37,962 nucleotides of DNA. It comes from DASRPD01 sp035646535. GTDB lineage: Bacteria > Actinomycetota > Acidimicrobiia > IMCC26256 > JANYLB01. Location of the stretch: NCBI GenBank assembly GCA_035646535.1, contig DASRPD010000095.1, positions 1 to 37,962 on the forward strand, written 5' to 3'. Under the pieces are notes generated by a model, which did not search any database, was not told where the DNA came from, and was given only the letters and a program-made list of their open reading frames with translations. The position numbers were made by a program, and so were the translations under genes. This document shows, one piece after another, positions 1 through 8,299 of the stretch; positions within the stretch are counted from its first letter, which is position 1; each line of letters starts with the position of its first letter.

Positions 1-3000
1 GAGCACGGGCACGCCCGCGGCGGCGAGGCGATCGCGCACGTCGATCTCGAACGCGTTGAGCTGCGGGTTCTCGGCCGGCCCCGAACCCAAGTCGTCACCA
101 CCGGAGGCGACGTAGGCCAGGTACCGGCGCAACAGCTCGACACCGCGGCGGTCAGAACGCGCCGGGTCCATGTCCTCGGCGCCGAACGTCGACACCAACG
201 TGAGGCGGCGGCGCGCCCGGGTGATGGCGACGTTGAGCCGGCGCTCACCCTTCTCGGTGATGATCGGTCCGAAGTGGTAGGTGAGCCGGCCGTCGGCGTT
301 GCGCTTGCCGTAGCCGACCGAGAGGATGATCGCGTCGCGCTCGTCGCCCTGGACACGCTCGAGGTTCTTCACGAAGAACGGCTCGTCGTCGCCCTCGGTG
401 CTGCGGTCGAAGAACCCGTCGAGCTCGGGGCGCTCCAGGCGCGCGCGGCGCAACGCCTCGGTGATGCGATTCGCGTGGGTGATGCCGAGCGCGATGACCC
501 CGAGGGTCTCGTCGGGCCGGGTCGAGGCGTGTTCGAGGATCGCGTCGATGACCGCGACGACCTCGGCCGCGGCGCTGGCCTCCGCGTCGAGGCCGGGCCG
601 TGGTGCCGGCACCCTGATGTGGCGGAGACAGTCGCCCCCGTGCACGCCGGGGAAGGTGTGCAGCGACCGGTCGTAGAAGTAGGTGTTGGAGAACGCGATG
701 AGCCGCTCGTCGCGGCTGCGGTAGTGCCAGCCGAGCGTGCGGGCCGGCAGGATCGCGCCCAGCACGTCGAGGATCGCCTCGAACCCGGCGGTGCCCCTGT
801 CGAGAGCGCCGGCGAGAGGCCCGTCCGTGCCGTCGTCGGTGTACTCGTCGATGGGCGCACCACTGTCGTCGGTCTCGACGAAGAACGCGGTCGGTGGAAG
901 CTGCTGCTGGTCACCGGCAACGACGACCCGCCGGCCCCGCAATATGGACGGGATCGCATCCGCGGGGGTGACCTGGCTGGCCTCGTCGAACACGACGACG
1001 TCGAAGTACTGGCGGTCGCCGGGCAGGAGCTGGCTCACCTCGAGGGGGCTCATCGCCCAGCACGGCTTCAACGTGGTGAGCATGTCGGGCGCTTCGGCGA
1101 ACAGGCGGCGCAGCGGGAGGTGCCGGCGGGCCTTGGCGGCCTCGCGGGCCACGAGCGCGCTCTGCTCACCGAGCTCGTTGCGGGTCTCGACGATCCATTC
1201 AGCCACGACGCGCCGCACCCGGGCCGCGCCGGAATCGATGTGGGTCTCGTCCGCGCGGCGGAACTCGTCGACGACCTCGTCGTGGAACTCGGCCCGCAGC
1301 GCCACGAGGTCGGGTTCGCCGATGAGCTCGTGGTCGTAGATCGATGCCAGCCAGCAGTGACGGAACGCGGTCTCGACGAGCCGACCGGGCACGCCGGCGG
1401 CCGCACACGCCCGGTAGCAGCCCTCCACCTGGAGTTGGCCGATCTCGGCCCAGAGGTGGTGGGTCTCGGGAAGGCGAACCGCGACATCGTGCGTCGCGGC
1501 GAGCGCGTCGACGCGACCCGCCAGGTCATCGAGGTCGAGTTGGGACCACGCGACGTCGGGGATCACGTTCGCGAGCACACCCAGCGCGTCGCCGACGGCG
1601 GCGGTGCGCCGCTCCAGGCTGTCGACGCCGGTGACGCCGCGCGGGCGGACGCCATCCGCGCTCACCCTCGCCCAGTAGGCGGCCTGGTCGCGGGCGGCCG
1701 CGACGATGCCGGCCAGCTCGTGGGGCGACGGGTCCCGATCGCGCCAGACCCCCCCGACGAGCTTGCGGGCGCGGCGGTAGCGAACGGAGAGCAACCGCCC
1801 GAGCGGGCCGCGGTCGAGATCCTTGGCGGCCTGGGCGAGGTCGAACGAGAAGAGCGACTCGGTCGCCCACCTCAACGTCAAGTGCACCCCGTCGAGCAGG
1901 GTCGCGAGCGACTGCACGCCGGTCGCCGTGGTGGGCGGGCGCAGACCGCCCGCCGCGGACACCCGGGTGATCTTGTTGCGCCAGCCCGGGAGCTCTGCGC
2001 GTAGCCGGGTGACCGCATCGAGTGCGGCGCGCACCTCATCGGTGGTGGTGAGCCGCGCCCCGGCCCACGGGTCGTCCGGGGCGGGGAACCCGCCGAGACC
2101 GACGAAGTCACGCAACGCCTGGGCGGCTTGGGTGGCGCGATCGGCGTCGAGGGTGGCGAGCGCCGGAGTGGGGAACCGGTAGTCGAGACGCGCGGCGGCG
2201 TCGGTGCCGGCGAAGGTCTGGAGCGCGTCGTACAGGGTGACGCCCCACGGGTCGCGGCGGCGGTGCAGCGCGTCGGTGTAGCGGTTGAGCCGGTCGCGCC
2301 GAGCGACGAGTCCGGCCTGGGCCGCGGCGAGGTCGACGGCCGGGGTGGTGGCCGCGGCGTCCAGCGCGGCCTGGAGGTCCTGGGCGATGAGCCGGCGTGA
2401 TTGGGCACGGTGGTGCAGGTCCATGACGAGGTGACCGAGACCTTCGGCGTCGAGGCGTTTGAGGACCGCGTCGATCGCGGCGCGCTTCTCCGCGACGAAC
2501 AGGACGCGTTGGCGGCGCGCCGCGAGGGTGGCGATGAGATTCGCGATGGTCTGGCTCTTGCCGGTCCCGGGCGGCCCCTTGACGACGAGGTTGCTGCCGC
2601 CGAGGACCGAGTTGATCGCGTAGCTCTGGGTGCCGTCGGCGTCGACGACGAGGAACTCATCCGCGGGGGGTTGCAGGTCGGGCAGGGCCGGGTCGACCTC
2701 GACCGCGCCGTCGGACGCCGCGACCGCGGCGCGTGCGGTCTCGTCGCCGGCGATGGCAGCGACGAGGTCATGCGCGATGAGATGGTCCTCGTTGGCTTCG
2801 AGGTCCTTCACCATCGGGAGCTTGTGGTAGGCGAAGTTGCCGATCACGAGCCGTTCGCCGATCGCGAAGCCGGGGACGTGACCGCCGGCCTCCTTGATCA
2901 GCCGGTCGAACACATCCGCGATCGGCCAGCCGCCCACCAGCCCGCCGTCCGCGCCATCGTCCGCACCGTCGTCGGCGCCGTTGTCCGCGCCGTTGTCGCC

Positions 3001-3669
3001 GGCGAGGAGGAGGTCATCGAGCTCGGCGACAGGAGCTCGGAGACCGAAGTCGGTGGCGAGCTTCTCGAGCAGCGTGGCGCTGACCCCGGGATCGCCGATC
3101 ACCGCCAGCTCGAAGTCCTCCGCGCTCGCGCCGCGCGGCCGCATCGCGAGTGGGAACAGCACGACGGGCGCGGCCGGCTGGGCGGCGGACTGCTGTTCGG
3201 TCCAGCGGGCCATGCCAACACCGAGGAACAGCGTGCGGATGCCGCGCTCTTCGAACATCTCATCGGCCTTGGCCGCGATCGTGCGCGCCCGCCGGGCCTG
3301 GCGGGCGAGCGCGGCCCGACCCCGATCGGGATCGGTACCGGGATCGGCGCCCGGGTCGGTGGCGGGCCCGGCAGTGCGCCGGTCGTCGTCGGCGTCGGGG
3401 GCGGGCGCGGGTTCGGTCGGGCGGAAGAGCTGGGAGAGGGCGACCGGGCGACCGTCGAGGAGCTGGTCCACCGCGATGGGATCGGCCGGGGCCTGCGCCG
3501 CGCCGAGGTCGATGGTGCCGAGCTTCTGGTCCCGGTAGTAGAGGAGCCGGTTGCGGCCGCTCAGGTCGACCAGCTCGCGCTGCCACTGCGCGGACACTCG
3601 GCGCACCCGCGCGGCACGCGCCTCATCGACCTCGGGGGCCGCGGCGCGCGCCGCGTCCGGCTCGTTCAT
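1..3669 (-). CDS. DUF4011-type superfamily 1 helicase, C-terminus cut by window edge
   Basis: Reading from the ATG at 3669 gives 1223 codons with no stop before base 1, so the 3' end lies outside the window. The N-terminus carries a DUF4011-like motif (WQRELVDLSGRNRLLYY, residues 29-45). A Walker A loop (GPPGTGKSQ) begins at residue 365, followed by HRRRDPWGVTLYDAL about 110 residues later. The Walker B box is DEAS at 895-898, then the GDQQQLPPT, GWHYRSRDE, ERVQGDERDA and NVAITRARRR helicase motifs. The last residues in view (LNAFEIDVRDRLAAAGVPVL) resemble the start of a Vsr/DUF559-like nuclease domain. A short Gly-Ala-Asp repeat lies near residues 225-243. The architecture suggests an ATP-driven DNA or RNA translocase coupled to a nuclease. 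As I recall, DUF4011-helicase-Vsr proteins include the single-gene Hhe phage-defence family, but relatives are also widespread in actinobacteria, so a defence role is only inferred. Confidence 0.9.
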   Translation of the reverse strand, partial: MNEPDAARAAAPEVDEARAARVRRVSAQWQRELVDLSGRNRLLYYRDQKLGTIDLGAAQAPADPIAVDQLLDGRPVALSQLFRPTEPAPAPDADDDRRTAGPATDPGADPGTDPDRGRAALARQARRARTIAAKADEMFEERGIRTLFLGVGMARWTEQQSAAQPAAPVVLFPLAMRPRGASAEDFELAVIGDPGVSATLLEKLATDFGLRAPVAELDDLLLAGDNGADNGADDGADDGADGGLVGGWPIADVFDRLIKEAGGHVPGFAIGERLVIGNFAYHKLPMVKDLEANEDHLIAHDLVAAIAGDETARAAVAASDGAVEVDPALPDLQPPADEFLVVDADGTQSYAINSVLGGSNLVVKGPPGTGKSQTIANLIATLAARRQRVLFVAEKRAAIDAVLKRLDAEGLGHLVMDLHHRAQSRRLIAQDLQAALDAAATTPAVDLAAAQAGLVARRDRLNRYTDALHRRRDPWGVTLYDALQTFAGTDAAARLDYRFPTPALATLDADRATQAAQALRDFVGLGGFPAPDDPWAGARLTTTDEVRAALDAVTRLRAELPGWRNKITRVSAAGGLRPPTTATGVQSLATLLDGVHLTLRWATESLFSFDLAQAAKDLDRGPLGRLLSVRYRRARKLVGGVWRDRDPSPHELAGIVAAARDQAAYWARVSADGVRPRGVTGVDSLERRTAAVGDALGVLANVIPDVAWSQLDLDDLAGRVDALAATHDVAVRLPETHHLWAEIGQLQVEGCYRACAAAGVPGRLVETAFRHCWLASIYDHELIGEPDLVALRAEFHDEVVDEFRRADETHIDSGAARVRRVVAEWIVETRNELGEQSALVAREAAKARRHLPLRRLFAEAPDMLTTLKPCWAMSPLEVSQLLPGDRQYFDVVVFDEASQVTPADAIPSILRGRRVVVAGDQQQLPPTAFFVETDDSGAPIDEYTDDGTDGPLAGALDRGTAGFEAILDVLGAILPARTLGWHYRSRDERLIAFSNTYFYDRSLHTFPGVHGGDCLRHIRVPAPRPGLDAEASAAAEVVAVIDAILEHASTRPDETLGVIALGITHANRITEALRRARLERPELDGFFDRSTEGDDEPFFVKNLERVQGDERDAIILSVGYGKRNADGRLTYHFGPIITEKGERRLNVAITRARRRLTLVSTFGAEDMDPARSDRRGVELLRRYLAYVASGGDDLGSGPAENPQLNAFEIDVRDRLAAAGVPVL

Positions 3670-3819
3670 CGAGCGAGGATGTCACACCCCTGGGTCAGCA
3701 TCCCAGGTCGGATCGCGGAGCCACGCGCTCGGTGAGCCGCCGCACGCACTGTCGCGCCCGTGGGCGGGGTCGGTCCGACCGCCCGAGCTCGACCGCGCCA
3801 GACGGGCCGCCGGGGCGGG

Positions 3820-4257
3820 TCAGCCGCTGAAGATGTTGCCGTAGGTATTGCAGAGACCCGACGCGGTGATGGTGAGGAACGCGATGATCACGGCGAAGAC
3901 CACCATGCGGCGCCAGCCCTCCAGGCGAGGCGTGCCCGGCGCGGGGACGGGCATGTACCACTGGGGCAGGACCTGGGGATCGCCGGTACCGGTGACGTCC
4001 CAGAACGACTCGGCGTCCGCATCGAGCGGGGCGTCGACGTCGGCCGCGAGGGCAAAGGCCGTCAGCTCGTCGTCGTCGGGCAGGCCGTCCTCGCCAGCTG
4101 GTTGCTCGTCTGGCCGGTCATCGAGTGGCCGGTCATCGAGCCGATCGTCGAGCCGATCGTCGATCACGCCCACCAGCCTACGCCCGTGGGGACTGCGAAA
4201 AACCCGCCCGGGCCGGTGTTTCGCGAACCGTTCGATCTCAGCGCCCGCCCCGGCCAT
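3820..4257 (-). CDS. Small acidic protein with C-terminal membrane anchor
   Basis: A 145-residue protein of no family I recognise. The N-terminal half contains an Asp/Arg-rich repeat (DDRLDDRLDDRPLDDRPDE) encoded by imperfect tandem DNA repeats at about 4110-4165, and is otherwise acidic. The C-terminal 30 residues form one hydrophobic segment (about 118-138) after WRRM, so by the positive-inside rule the acidic domain is probably cytoplasmic. A PQWYMPVPAPG stretch precedes the helix. Its ATG overlaps the TGA of the upstream 69-residue gene by one base (TGATG), so the two are probably translationally coupled. The start could also lie further downstream because the repeat region is low-complexity. 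Confidence 0.7.
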   Translation of the reverse strand: MAGAGAEIERFAKHRPGRVFRSPHGRRLVGVIDDRLDDRLDDRPLDDRPDEQPAGEDGLPDDDELTAFALAADVDAPLDADAESFWDVTGTGDPQVLPQWYMPVPAPGTPRLEGWRRMVVFAVIIAFLTITASGLCNTYGNIFSG

Positions 4258-4466
4258 CAGATTCGGTGCTCCTCCATCATGCGATCGAACTGCTCCCAGG
4301 TGAGCGTCGCGGGGGTGCGCGAGCTGCGCGGATACCAGTCGATCGCGCCCTGGCTGACGTGCAGCTCGCCGAACTTGTCGCCGTCGCCGCGCACCTCGAA
4401 CACGACATCGGCGTGTAGGACCATCTTCGTCGTCGGGATGCTCATCTCCACGTCATGACGCGCCAT
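4257..4466 (-). CDS. Conserved small protein of unknown function
   Basis: A 69-residue soluble protein. The start is supported by a Shine-Dalgarno-like AGGAAGG seven bases before the ATG. It has alternating beta-type segments (KMVLHADVVFEVR, FGELHVSQGAIDWYP) and ends in a helix with TWEQFDRMMEE. This resembles small actinobacterial proteins with an internal GELxxSxGxxxWxP pattern and a TWEQF ending, whose function I do not know. It lies directly upstream of, and is coupled to, the membrane-anchored gene. It is divergent from the 56-residue membrane protein at 4526. Confidence 0.75.
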   Translation of the reverse strand: MARHDVEMSIPTTKMVLHADVVFEVRGDGDKFGELHVSQGAIDWYPRSSRTPATLTWEQFDRMMEEHRI

Positions 4467-4509
4467 GGGTGTGCCTTCCTCGTCACGGTCGCTCGCCGAG
4501 AGCCTCGGC

Positions 4510-4515
4510 TAGGGT
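4510..4515 (+). promoter_or_regulatory. Candidate -10 (TAGGGT) for small membrane protein
   Basis: TANNNT hexamer ending 10 bases before the ATG at 4526. The predicted start site gives a leader of only a few bases. No -35 box is recognisable. Confidence 0.4.
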
Positions 4516-4525
4516 CGCCCGCGGG

Positions 4526-4696
4526 ATGGAACGCCGGCGAGGGATCATCATGGCCGTCGCGGGGATCGTGGTGCTGGCGATGAACGTCATCGACGCGGCC
4601 GACCGTGGCTCGTCGGCCTGGAACGTCGTCGCGATCGCGACCGGCGCGTTCCTGCTCTTCTACGGCTTCGCCATCGTCGCCCGCTCCCCCACCTGA
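4526..4696 (+). CDS. Small two-helix membrane protein
   Basis: A 56-residue protein starting MERRRGII, with two hydrophobic segments at about 4-23 and 30-52 joined by a short polar turn (DAADRGSS). A longer reading from 4469 is possible, but its extra residues are Arg-rich and unlike a real N-terminus. A TAGGGT hexamer at 4510-4515 is placed to give a very short or absent leader for the ATG at 4526. No family is recognised. It sits between a divergent small gene and the convergent HipA gene. Confidence 0.55.
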   Translation: MERRRGIIMAVAGIVVLAMNVIDAADRGSSAWNVVAIATGAFLLFYGFAIVARSPT

Positions 4697-4737
4697 CCGC
4701 GGCCGACGGCGCTGTCGTGCCGGCGAGAGCCCCGTGG

Positions 4738-5964
4738 CTACGCGAGCCGGGCCCGGCGGTACTCGATCGTCCGCCGGAGCCTGTGCACGGTGCGCTCCTC
4801 GAACGGCAGCTCGGCGAGAGCCGGCAGCCAGGTGTCGACGCGCTCCGTCAGCTCGGCGAGCACTCGTTCCGTCGCACGAGGTCGCACGCCGATGCTCTCG
4901 CCGAGCGCGACGAAATCGGCGCGGCCGATGCTCTCGTCGATCTTGCCGTTGATGCGAAGCGCCATCGAGTGGTCACCGTAGGGATGCGAGCTGGGCACGT
5001 CGTACGCGGGGCTCACACGCCACTCGCCGTCGGGATCTCGCAGCACCGAGAAGTTCTTGGCGTGGGCATCACCGTTGGCGGTGACGTAGGCGAACGCGAG
5101 CTGGCGGACGAGCTCGCGGGCTGCGACCACCGGCGCGCCGGTGACGCCGGCCAGCCCAGCGACGACTTCAGCGGCCGGGAGTCGGTACTTGTCAGCCGGA
5201 TAGCGCCCGAGGACCTGACACGCATCCTCCTGGGCGAGCATCAGCGACGCGCCGTCGGCATCGATTCGATCGAAGCGATGCACGAGCAGCCCCGCGCGAC
5301 CGGTCGCGTCGTGGACGATCTCGGCCTGCGCGGCCCGCAATCCCGAGGCGCGCGCGGCCGCGAGGAAGAACGCCTCGTTCTCGACGAGGTGTCGGTACTC
5401 CGGCGGATCGAGCTTGAGCAGATAGCGCTCGTGAGCCCGGCGAACCGGTAGCGAGATCATACGCGCCGATGCCTTGACCTGGACGCCGGGGATGCCGGCG
5501 CGCGCGGGCACGAGGCGCTCACCGGTCATGTCCGCGTAGAGATCGGCGAAGCGCAGCTCCGAGAAGTCGGCCGTCTCGACCGCGACCGCAGCCGGATCGG
5601 GCGTTTCGCCGACCGGGACGACCTGCACGTCGCCAATCGTGTCGGACCCGACTGCGAGCAGGAGCGTGAGGTCGTCGTCGGCTGACGTCTTCACCGCACG
5701 TCGCAACGCGCTCAACCGCCGACCCTCGGGAAGCAGCCCCGCGAAGAACGGCGGCACCGCTCCAGGGGATCTGGTGTGCATCGGCTCCTCGCTGAGCGGC
5801 AGGGTCGTGGCGACCGGCACGGTGGCGGCGACCTCGAGGTAGTCGGCGAAGTACTGGAAGCGCACGGCGGCGCTTTCACGCACAAGCCGAGCGGCGAGCC
5901 GGCCGCCCTTGAACACATCGGCAGCACCGACGAACCGCAGCTCGTCGGGCGCGACGGGGCTCAA
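4738..5964 (-). CDS. hipA: HipA-type Ser/Thr kinase toxin
   Basis: A 408-residue kinase of the HipA family. In E. coli, HipA phosphorylates glutamyl-tRNA synthetase and causes growth arrest; the target here is unknown. The N-terminal HipA subdomain spans about residues 8-110. The kinase core follows, with YLLKLDPPEY, GLLVHRFDR and the catalytic loop NGDAHAKN (D299) plus the metal-binding Asp in AYDVPSS (D322). The 23-residue spacing equals that of E. coli D309/D332, so the enzyme should be active. The best start is a TTG at 5964 that overlaps the HipB stop (TTGA) and follows a GGAAG, implying coupled translation. The frame stays open further upstream, but that part is antisense-like and Arg-rich over hipB. 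Confidence 0.9.
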   Translation of the reverse strand: MSPVAPDELRFVGAADVFKGGRLAARLVRESAAVRFQYFADYLEVAATVPVATTLPLSEEPMHTRSPGAVPPFFAGLLPEGRRLSALRRAVKTSADDDLTLLLAVGSDTIGDVQVVPVGETPDPAAVAVETADFSELRFADLYADMTGERLVPARAGIPGVQVKASARMISLPVRRAHERYLLKLDPPEYRHLVENEAFFLAAARASGLRAAQAEIVHDATGRAGLLVHRFDRIDADGASLMLAQEDACQVLGRYPADKYRLPAAEVVAGLAGVTGAPVVAARELVRQLAFAYVTANGDAHAKNFSVLRDPDGEWRVSPAYDVPSSHPYGDHSMALRINGKIDESIGRADFVALGESIGVRPRATERVLAELTERVDTWLPALAELPFEERTVHRLRRTIEYRRARLA

Positions 5965-6251
5965 CGGGTTGCTTCCACGACGGGCTTCGCGGTCACCCCA
6001 CCGGCACCGGGTCCGACCGCCAGGCCGAGGCCGAGCACGCCGAGCACGTCGAGCACCTTCGCGAAATGCAACGATCCCTTGGCTCGCTCCACCGTGTAGA
6101 CGAACCGCTCCGAGCAGCCGGCCAGGTCGGCGACCTCCTCCTGGCGCAGGCCGAGCGCACGTCGCCGCAGTCGGACGGCCGCCGCGAGCGGCTCGAGCCG
6201 GGGGTCTCGCCCGTCGTCGTCTCGATCGGGGCCTCGCTCGCTCGGTGCCAC
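5961..6251 (-). CDS. hipB: HipB-type HTH antitoxin and autorepressor
   Basis: A 96-residue protein with one XRE/Cro-type helix-turn-helix (about residues 33-58, LGLRQEEVADLAGCSERF then VYTVERAK). A short C-terminal tail (about 80-96) could act as the antitoxin element. I place the start at the GTG at 6251 because GGAGG sits five bases before it. Frames opening earlier (to 6332) would run through the operator palindromes and the -10 box. It precedes hipA with a four-base overlap. HipB proteins bind HipA and also repress their own promoter. Three matching palindromes upstream (6267-6403) are the obvious operators. Confidence 0.85.
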   Translation of the reverse strand: MAPSERGPDRDDDGRDPRLEPLAAAVRLRRRALGLRQEEVADLAGCSERFVYTVERAKGSLHFAKVLDVLGVLGLGLAVGPGAGGVTAKPVVEATR

Positions 6252-6266
6252 CAGGACCTCCGTAGA

Positions 6267-6403
6267 CCGCACGGTCGTGCGGCTCAGCCCAGGATAGCGG
6301 AATCTGGGCCGTAAGGGAACCCATTCCCGCACGTTCGTACGGCTCAGCCGAGCGATACTCGAATCTGGACGGTCCTAGAACCTATTTCCGCACGTTCGTG
6401 CGG
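6267..6403. promoter_or_regulatory. Three-palindrome operator array upstream of hipBA
   Basis: Three 16-bp palindromes of the form CCGCACG-NN-CGTGCGG lie at 6267-6282, 6327-6342 and 6388-6403. The outer two have perfect 7-bp arms and the middle one has a single mismatch. Starts are spaced 60 and 61 bp. The DNA between them is also related (CCAGATTC and GCTGAG on the minus strand recur), so the array is a degenerate ~60-bp tandem repeat. A TATCCT hexamer (minus strand, 6296-6291) ends eight bases before the innermost palindrome, so a bound repressor would cover the hipB transcription start. Confidence 0.7.
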
Positions 6404-6675
6404 CTGTGGCGCGAGCCCGGCCAGTCGGGACGAGCATCTGGGCCTGGGCAGCATGATCGTGCAGCCGCACACGCGGGACCTCGGCCGTTGATCACCCGGA
6501 CGAAGGAGGCTCAGACCGGCGCGGGTCCGAGGCCGAGTCGCGCACGGACACCGTGCCGTGAGGACTTCGAGAAGCCGTATGAGCGGAAGCGCCTCGTGGA
6601 GCAATCATGCACGCCTTACACGTCTCGAACATTGTGGCGCGACGCTCTCGTCATCGTGACACGGAGGGGGACACG
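6404..6675. other. Intergenic stretch without a recognised gene
   Basis: About 270 bp between the hipBA operators and the DUF1800 gene. I see a small hairpin (GCACGG-ACA-CCGTGC around 6542-6556) and an RBS just before 6676, but no convincing ORF or clear promoter. Short open frames here have Arg/Pro/Ser-rich products typical of non-coding high-GC DNA. Confidence 0.5.
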
Positions 6676-8274
6676 ATGGACACCGAGACCAGCCTTGTCG
6701 TGACCGGGCCTGAGCCCGATGTCGCGGCCATCCGGGCGACCGAGCCGGTGGCCGTACCGGCCGAAGCGGCACCGCCGGAGGAGGTCGACCGGCGGTCGCT
6801 GTTCCGTCGGCCGCTCACCATGGCGCTCGCCGCGCTCGGCGGCGGCGCGCTGCTCGCGGCCTGTGACTTCACGTCCGCCCCCTTCGATCGGTTGGTCCAT
6901 CTGCTCGAACGGCTGACGTACGGGGCCACGCCCGCCGAACGCGACCACATCGTTGCCATCGGCGAGGCTGCGTGGCTGAACGAGCAATTCGACCCCGCGT
7001 CACTCGACACCAGCGCGGTCGACGCCAAGATCGCCGCGCTGCCCGCGCTGAGCCAGTCCGCGGTGCAGCTGTTCACGAACTACCCCGACGGCCAGGCGCA
7101 ACTGGCAGCGGCGCAGCTCCAGCTCGCGCTCGGGATCCGCGCGGCCGAGAGCCCCGCGCAGCTGTTCGAGCGGATGGTCGAGTTCTGGTCCGACCACTTC
7201 AACGTGCCGCTGGCCGAACGCGCCCTGCAACTCCTCAAGATCGTCGAGGACCGCGAGATCATCCGACCCCGGGCGCTGGGCACCTTCAAGGACCTCGTCG
7301 TCGCCGACGCGCTGAGCCCGGCGATGCTCCTCTACCTCAACAACAACGAGTCATCGGTCGGAGCCATCAACGAGAACTACGGCCGTGAGCTGCTCGAGCT
7401 GCACACGCTCGGCGTGGACGGCGGGTACACCGAAGCAGACGTCGTGTCGACGGCCCGGCTGCTGACGGGTTGGACGATCAACCGGAACACCGGCACGTTC
7501 CAGTTCGTCCTCGCTCGCCACGATACGTCGCCGCTCACGATCATGGGCTGGACCCGCCCGTCCGACACCAACTACCTCGCGCACGGCATCCAGTTCCTCC
7601 AATGGCTCGCCGTCCAGCCCCAGTGCGCGCAGCACGTGTGCCGCAAGCTCGCGGTCCGATTCGTGAGCGACCAGCCCGACCAGTCGCTCGTCGACGCGAT
7701 GGCCGCCACCTGGCTGGCCAACAACAGCGCGATCGAGCCGGTGCTTCGGACGATGGTCGCCCACCCCGCGTTCGACGCGTCGGCGCACGGCAAGTTCCAC
7801 CGACCGCTCGACTACCACGCCTTCGTGCTGCGCGCCCTCGGCGCGCAGACCGCACCGACGACGGCCCAGAGCCAGCTCGTGGGACTCGGCAAGGCGTTCG
7901 CCGGACTCGGCCAGCTTCCCTTCACCTGGCCCCATCCGAACGGCTTTCCCGACGTCGAGGGGGCGTGGCTCAACACGGGCGCGATGCTCGGGCGCTGGAA
8001 CCTCGCCGGCGACATCGTCGGCGGTGCGTTCGCGCCGATCAGCTACGACGTCTCGCCGCTGCGCTCGTCACTCGTCGGCAAGACGGCGACCGAGATCTAC
8101 AACCTGGTCGCGAACCAGCTCGTGCTCGAGAACGTCACGGCGGTCGGCCAAGTCTTCCTGAACTCCCAGCTCGGCTGGACCAGCTCGCTACGACCGAGCG
8201 GCGCACAGATCGACACCGCATTGCCCACGATCCTGGTTTCGGTGCTCGTAGCGGCCGACGCCCAGCACCGATGA
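6676..8274 (+). CDS. DUF1800 family exported protein (Tat, probable lipoprotein)
   Basis: A 532-residue DUF1800 protein. The ATG at 6676 follows GGAGGGGG. The N-terminus has a 38-residue hydrophilic lead, then a twin-arginine motif (DRRSLFRR, R39-R40), a hydrophobic segment and a lipobox-like LAAC (C63), so Tat export with lipid anchoring is likely. The mature part shows family features such as LLERLTYGATPAE, LYLNNNES, NYGRELLELHTLGV and LLTGWTINR. The biochemical function of DUF1800 is not established. These genes are almost always followed by a DUF1501 gene, as here (25-bp gap), so the two products probably work together outside the membrane. Confidence 0.9.
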   Translation: MDTETSLVVTGPEPDVAAIRATEPVAVPAEAAPPEEVDRRSLFRRPLTMALAALGGGALLAACDFTSAPFDRLVHLLERLTYGATPAERDHIVAIGEAAWLNEQFDPASLDTSAVDAKIAALPALSQSAVQLFTNYPDGQAQLAAAQLQLALGIRAAESPAQLFERMVEFWSDHFNVPLAERALQLLKIVEDREIIRPRALGTFKDLVVADALSPAMLLYLNNNESSVGAINENYGRELLELHTLGVDGGYTEADVVSTARLLTGWTINRNTGTFQFVLARHDTSPLTIMGWTRPSDTNYLAHGIQFLQWLAVQPQCAQHVCRKLAVRFVSDQPDQSLVDAMAATWLANNSAIEPVLRTMVAHPAFDASAHGKFHRPLDYHAFVLRALGAQTAPTTAQSQLVGLGKAFAGLGQLPFTWPHPNGFPDVEGAWLNTGAMLGRWNLAGDIVGGAFAPISYDVSPLRSSLVGKTATEIYNLVANQLVLENVTAVGQVFLNSQLGWTSSLRPSGAQIDTALPTILVSVLVAADAQHR

Positions 8275-8299
8275 GCCACCCCGGCGAGGAGGACGACCG

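Noticed and set aside
274..2004. Long plus-strand open frame (576 codons) in the helicase region
   Set aside because: It is antisense to the helicase, whose minus-strand frame contains all helicase motifs. The plus-strand product is a low-complexity Arg/Val/Glu-rich shadow.
3762..3784. GC-rich hairpin (GGGCGG...CCGCCC) between the helicase and the membrane-anchored gene
   Set aside because: It folds only with bulges and a very small loop and has no T-run; common by chance in this GC-rich DNA.
6344..6604. 86-codon minus-strand frame between hipB and the DUF1800 gene
   Set aside because: No RBS, biased Arg/Pro/Leu composition, and it overlaps the operator palindromes.
6569..6605. AGCCGTATGAGCGGAAGCGCCTC, resembling the 5' half of a group II intron domain V
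   Set aside because: The 3' strand that should pair with AGCCGTA (TACGGTT type) is missing; GTGGAGC is found instead. No intron-encoded protein is nearby.
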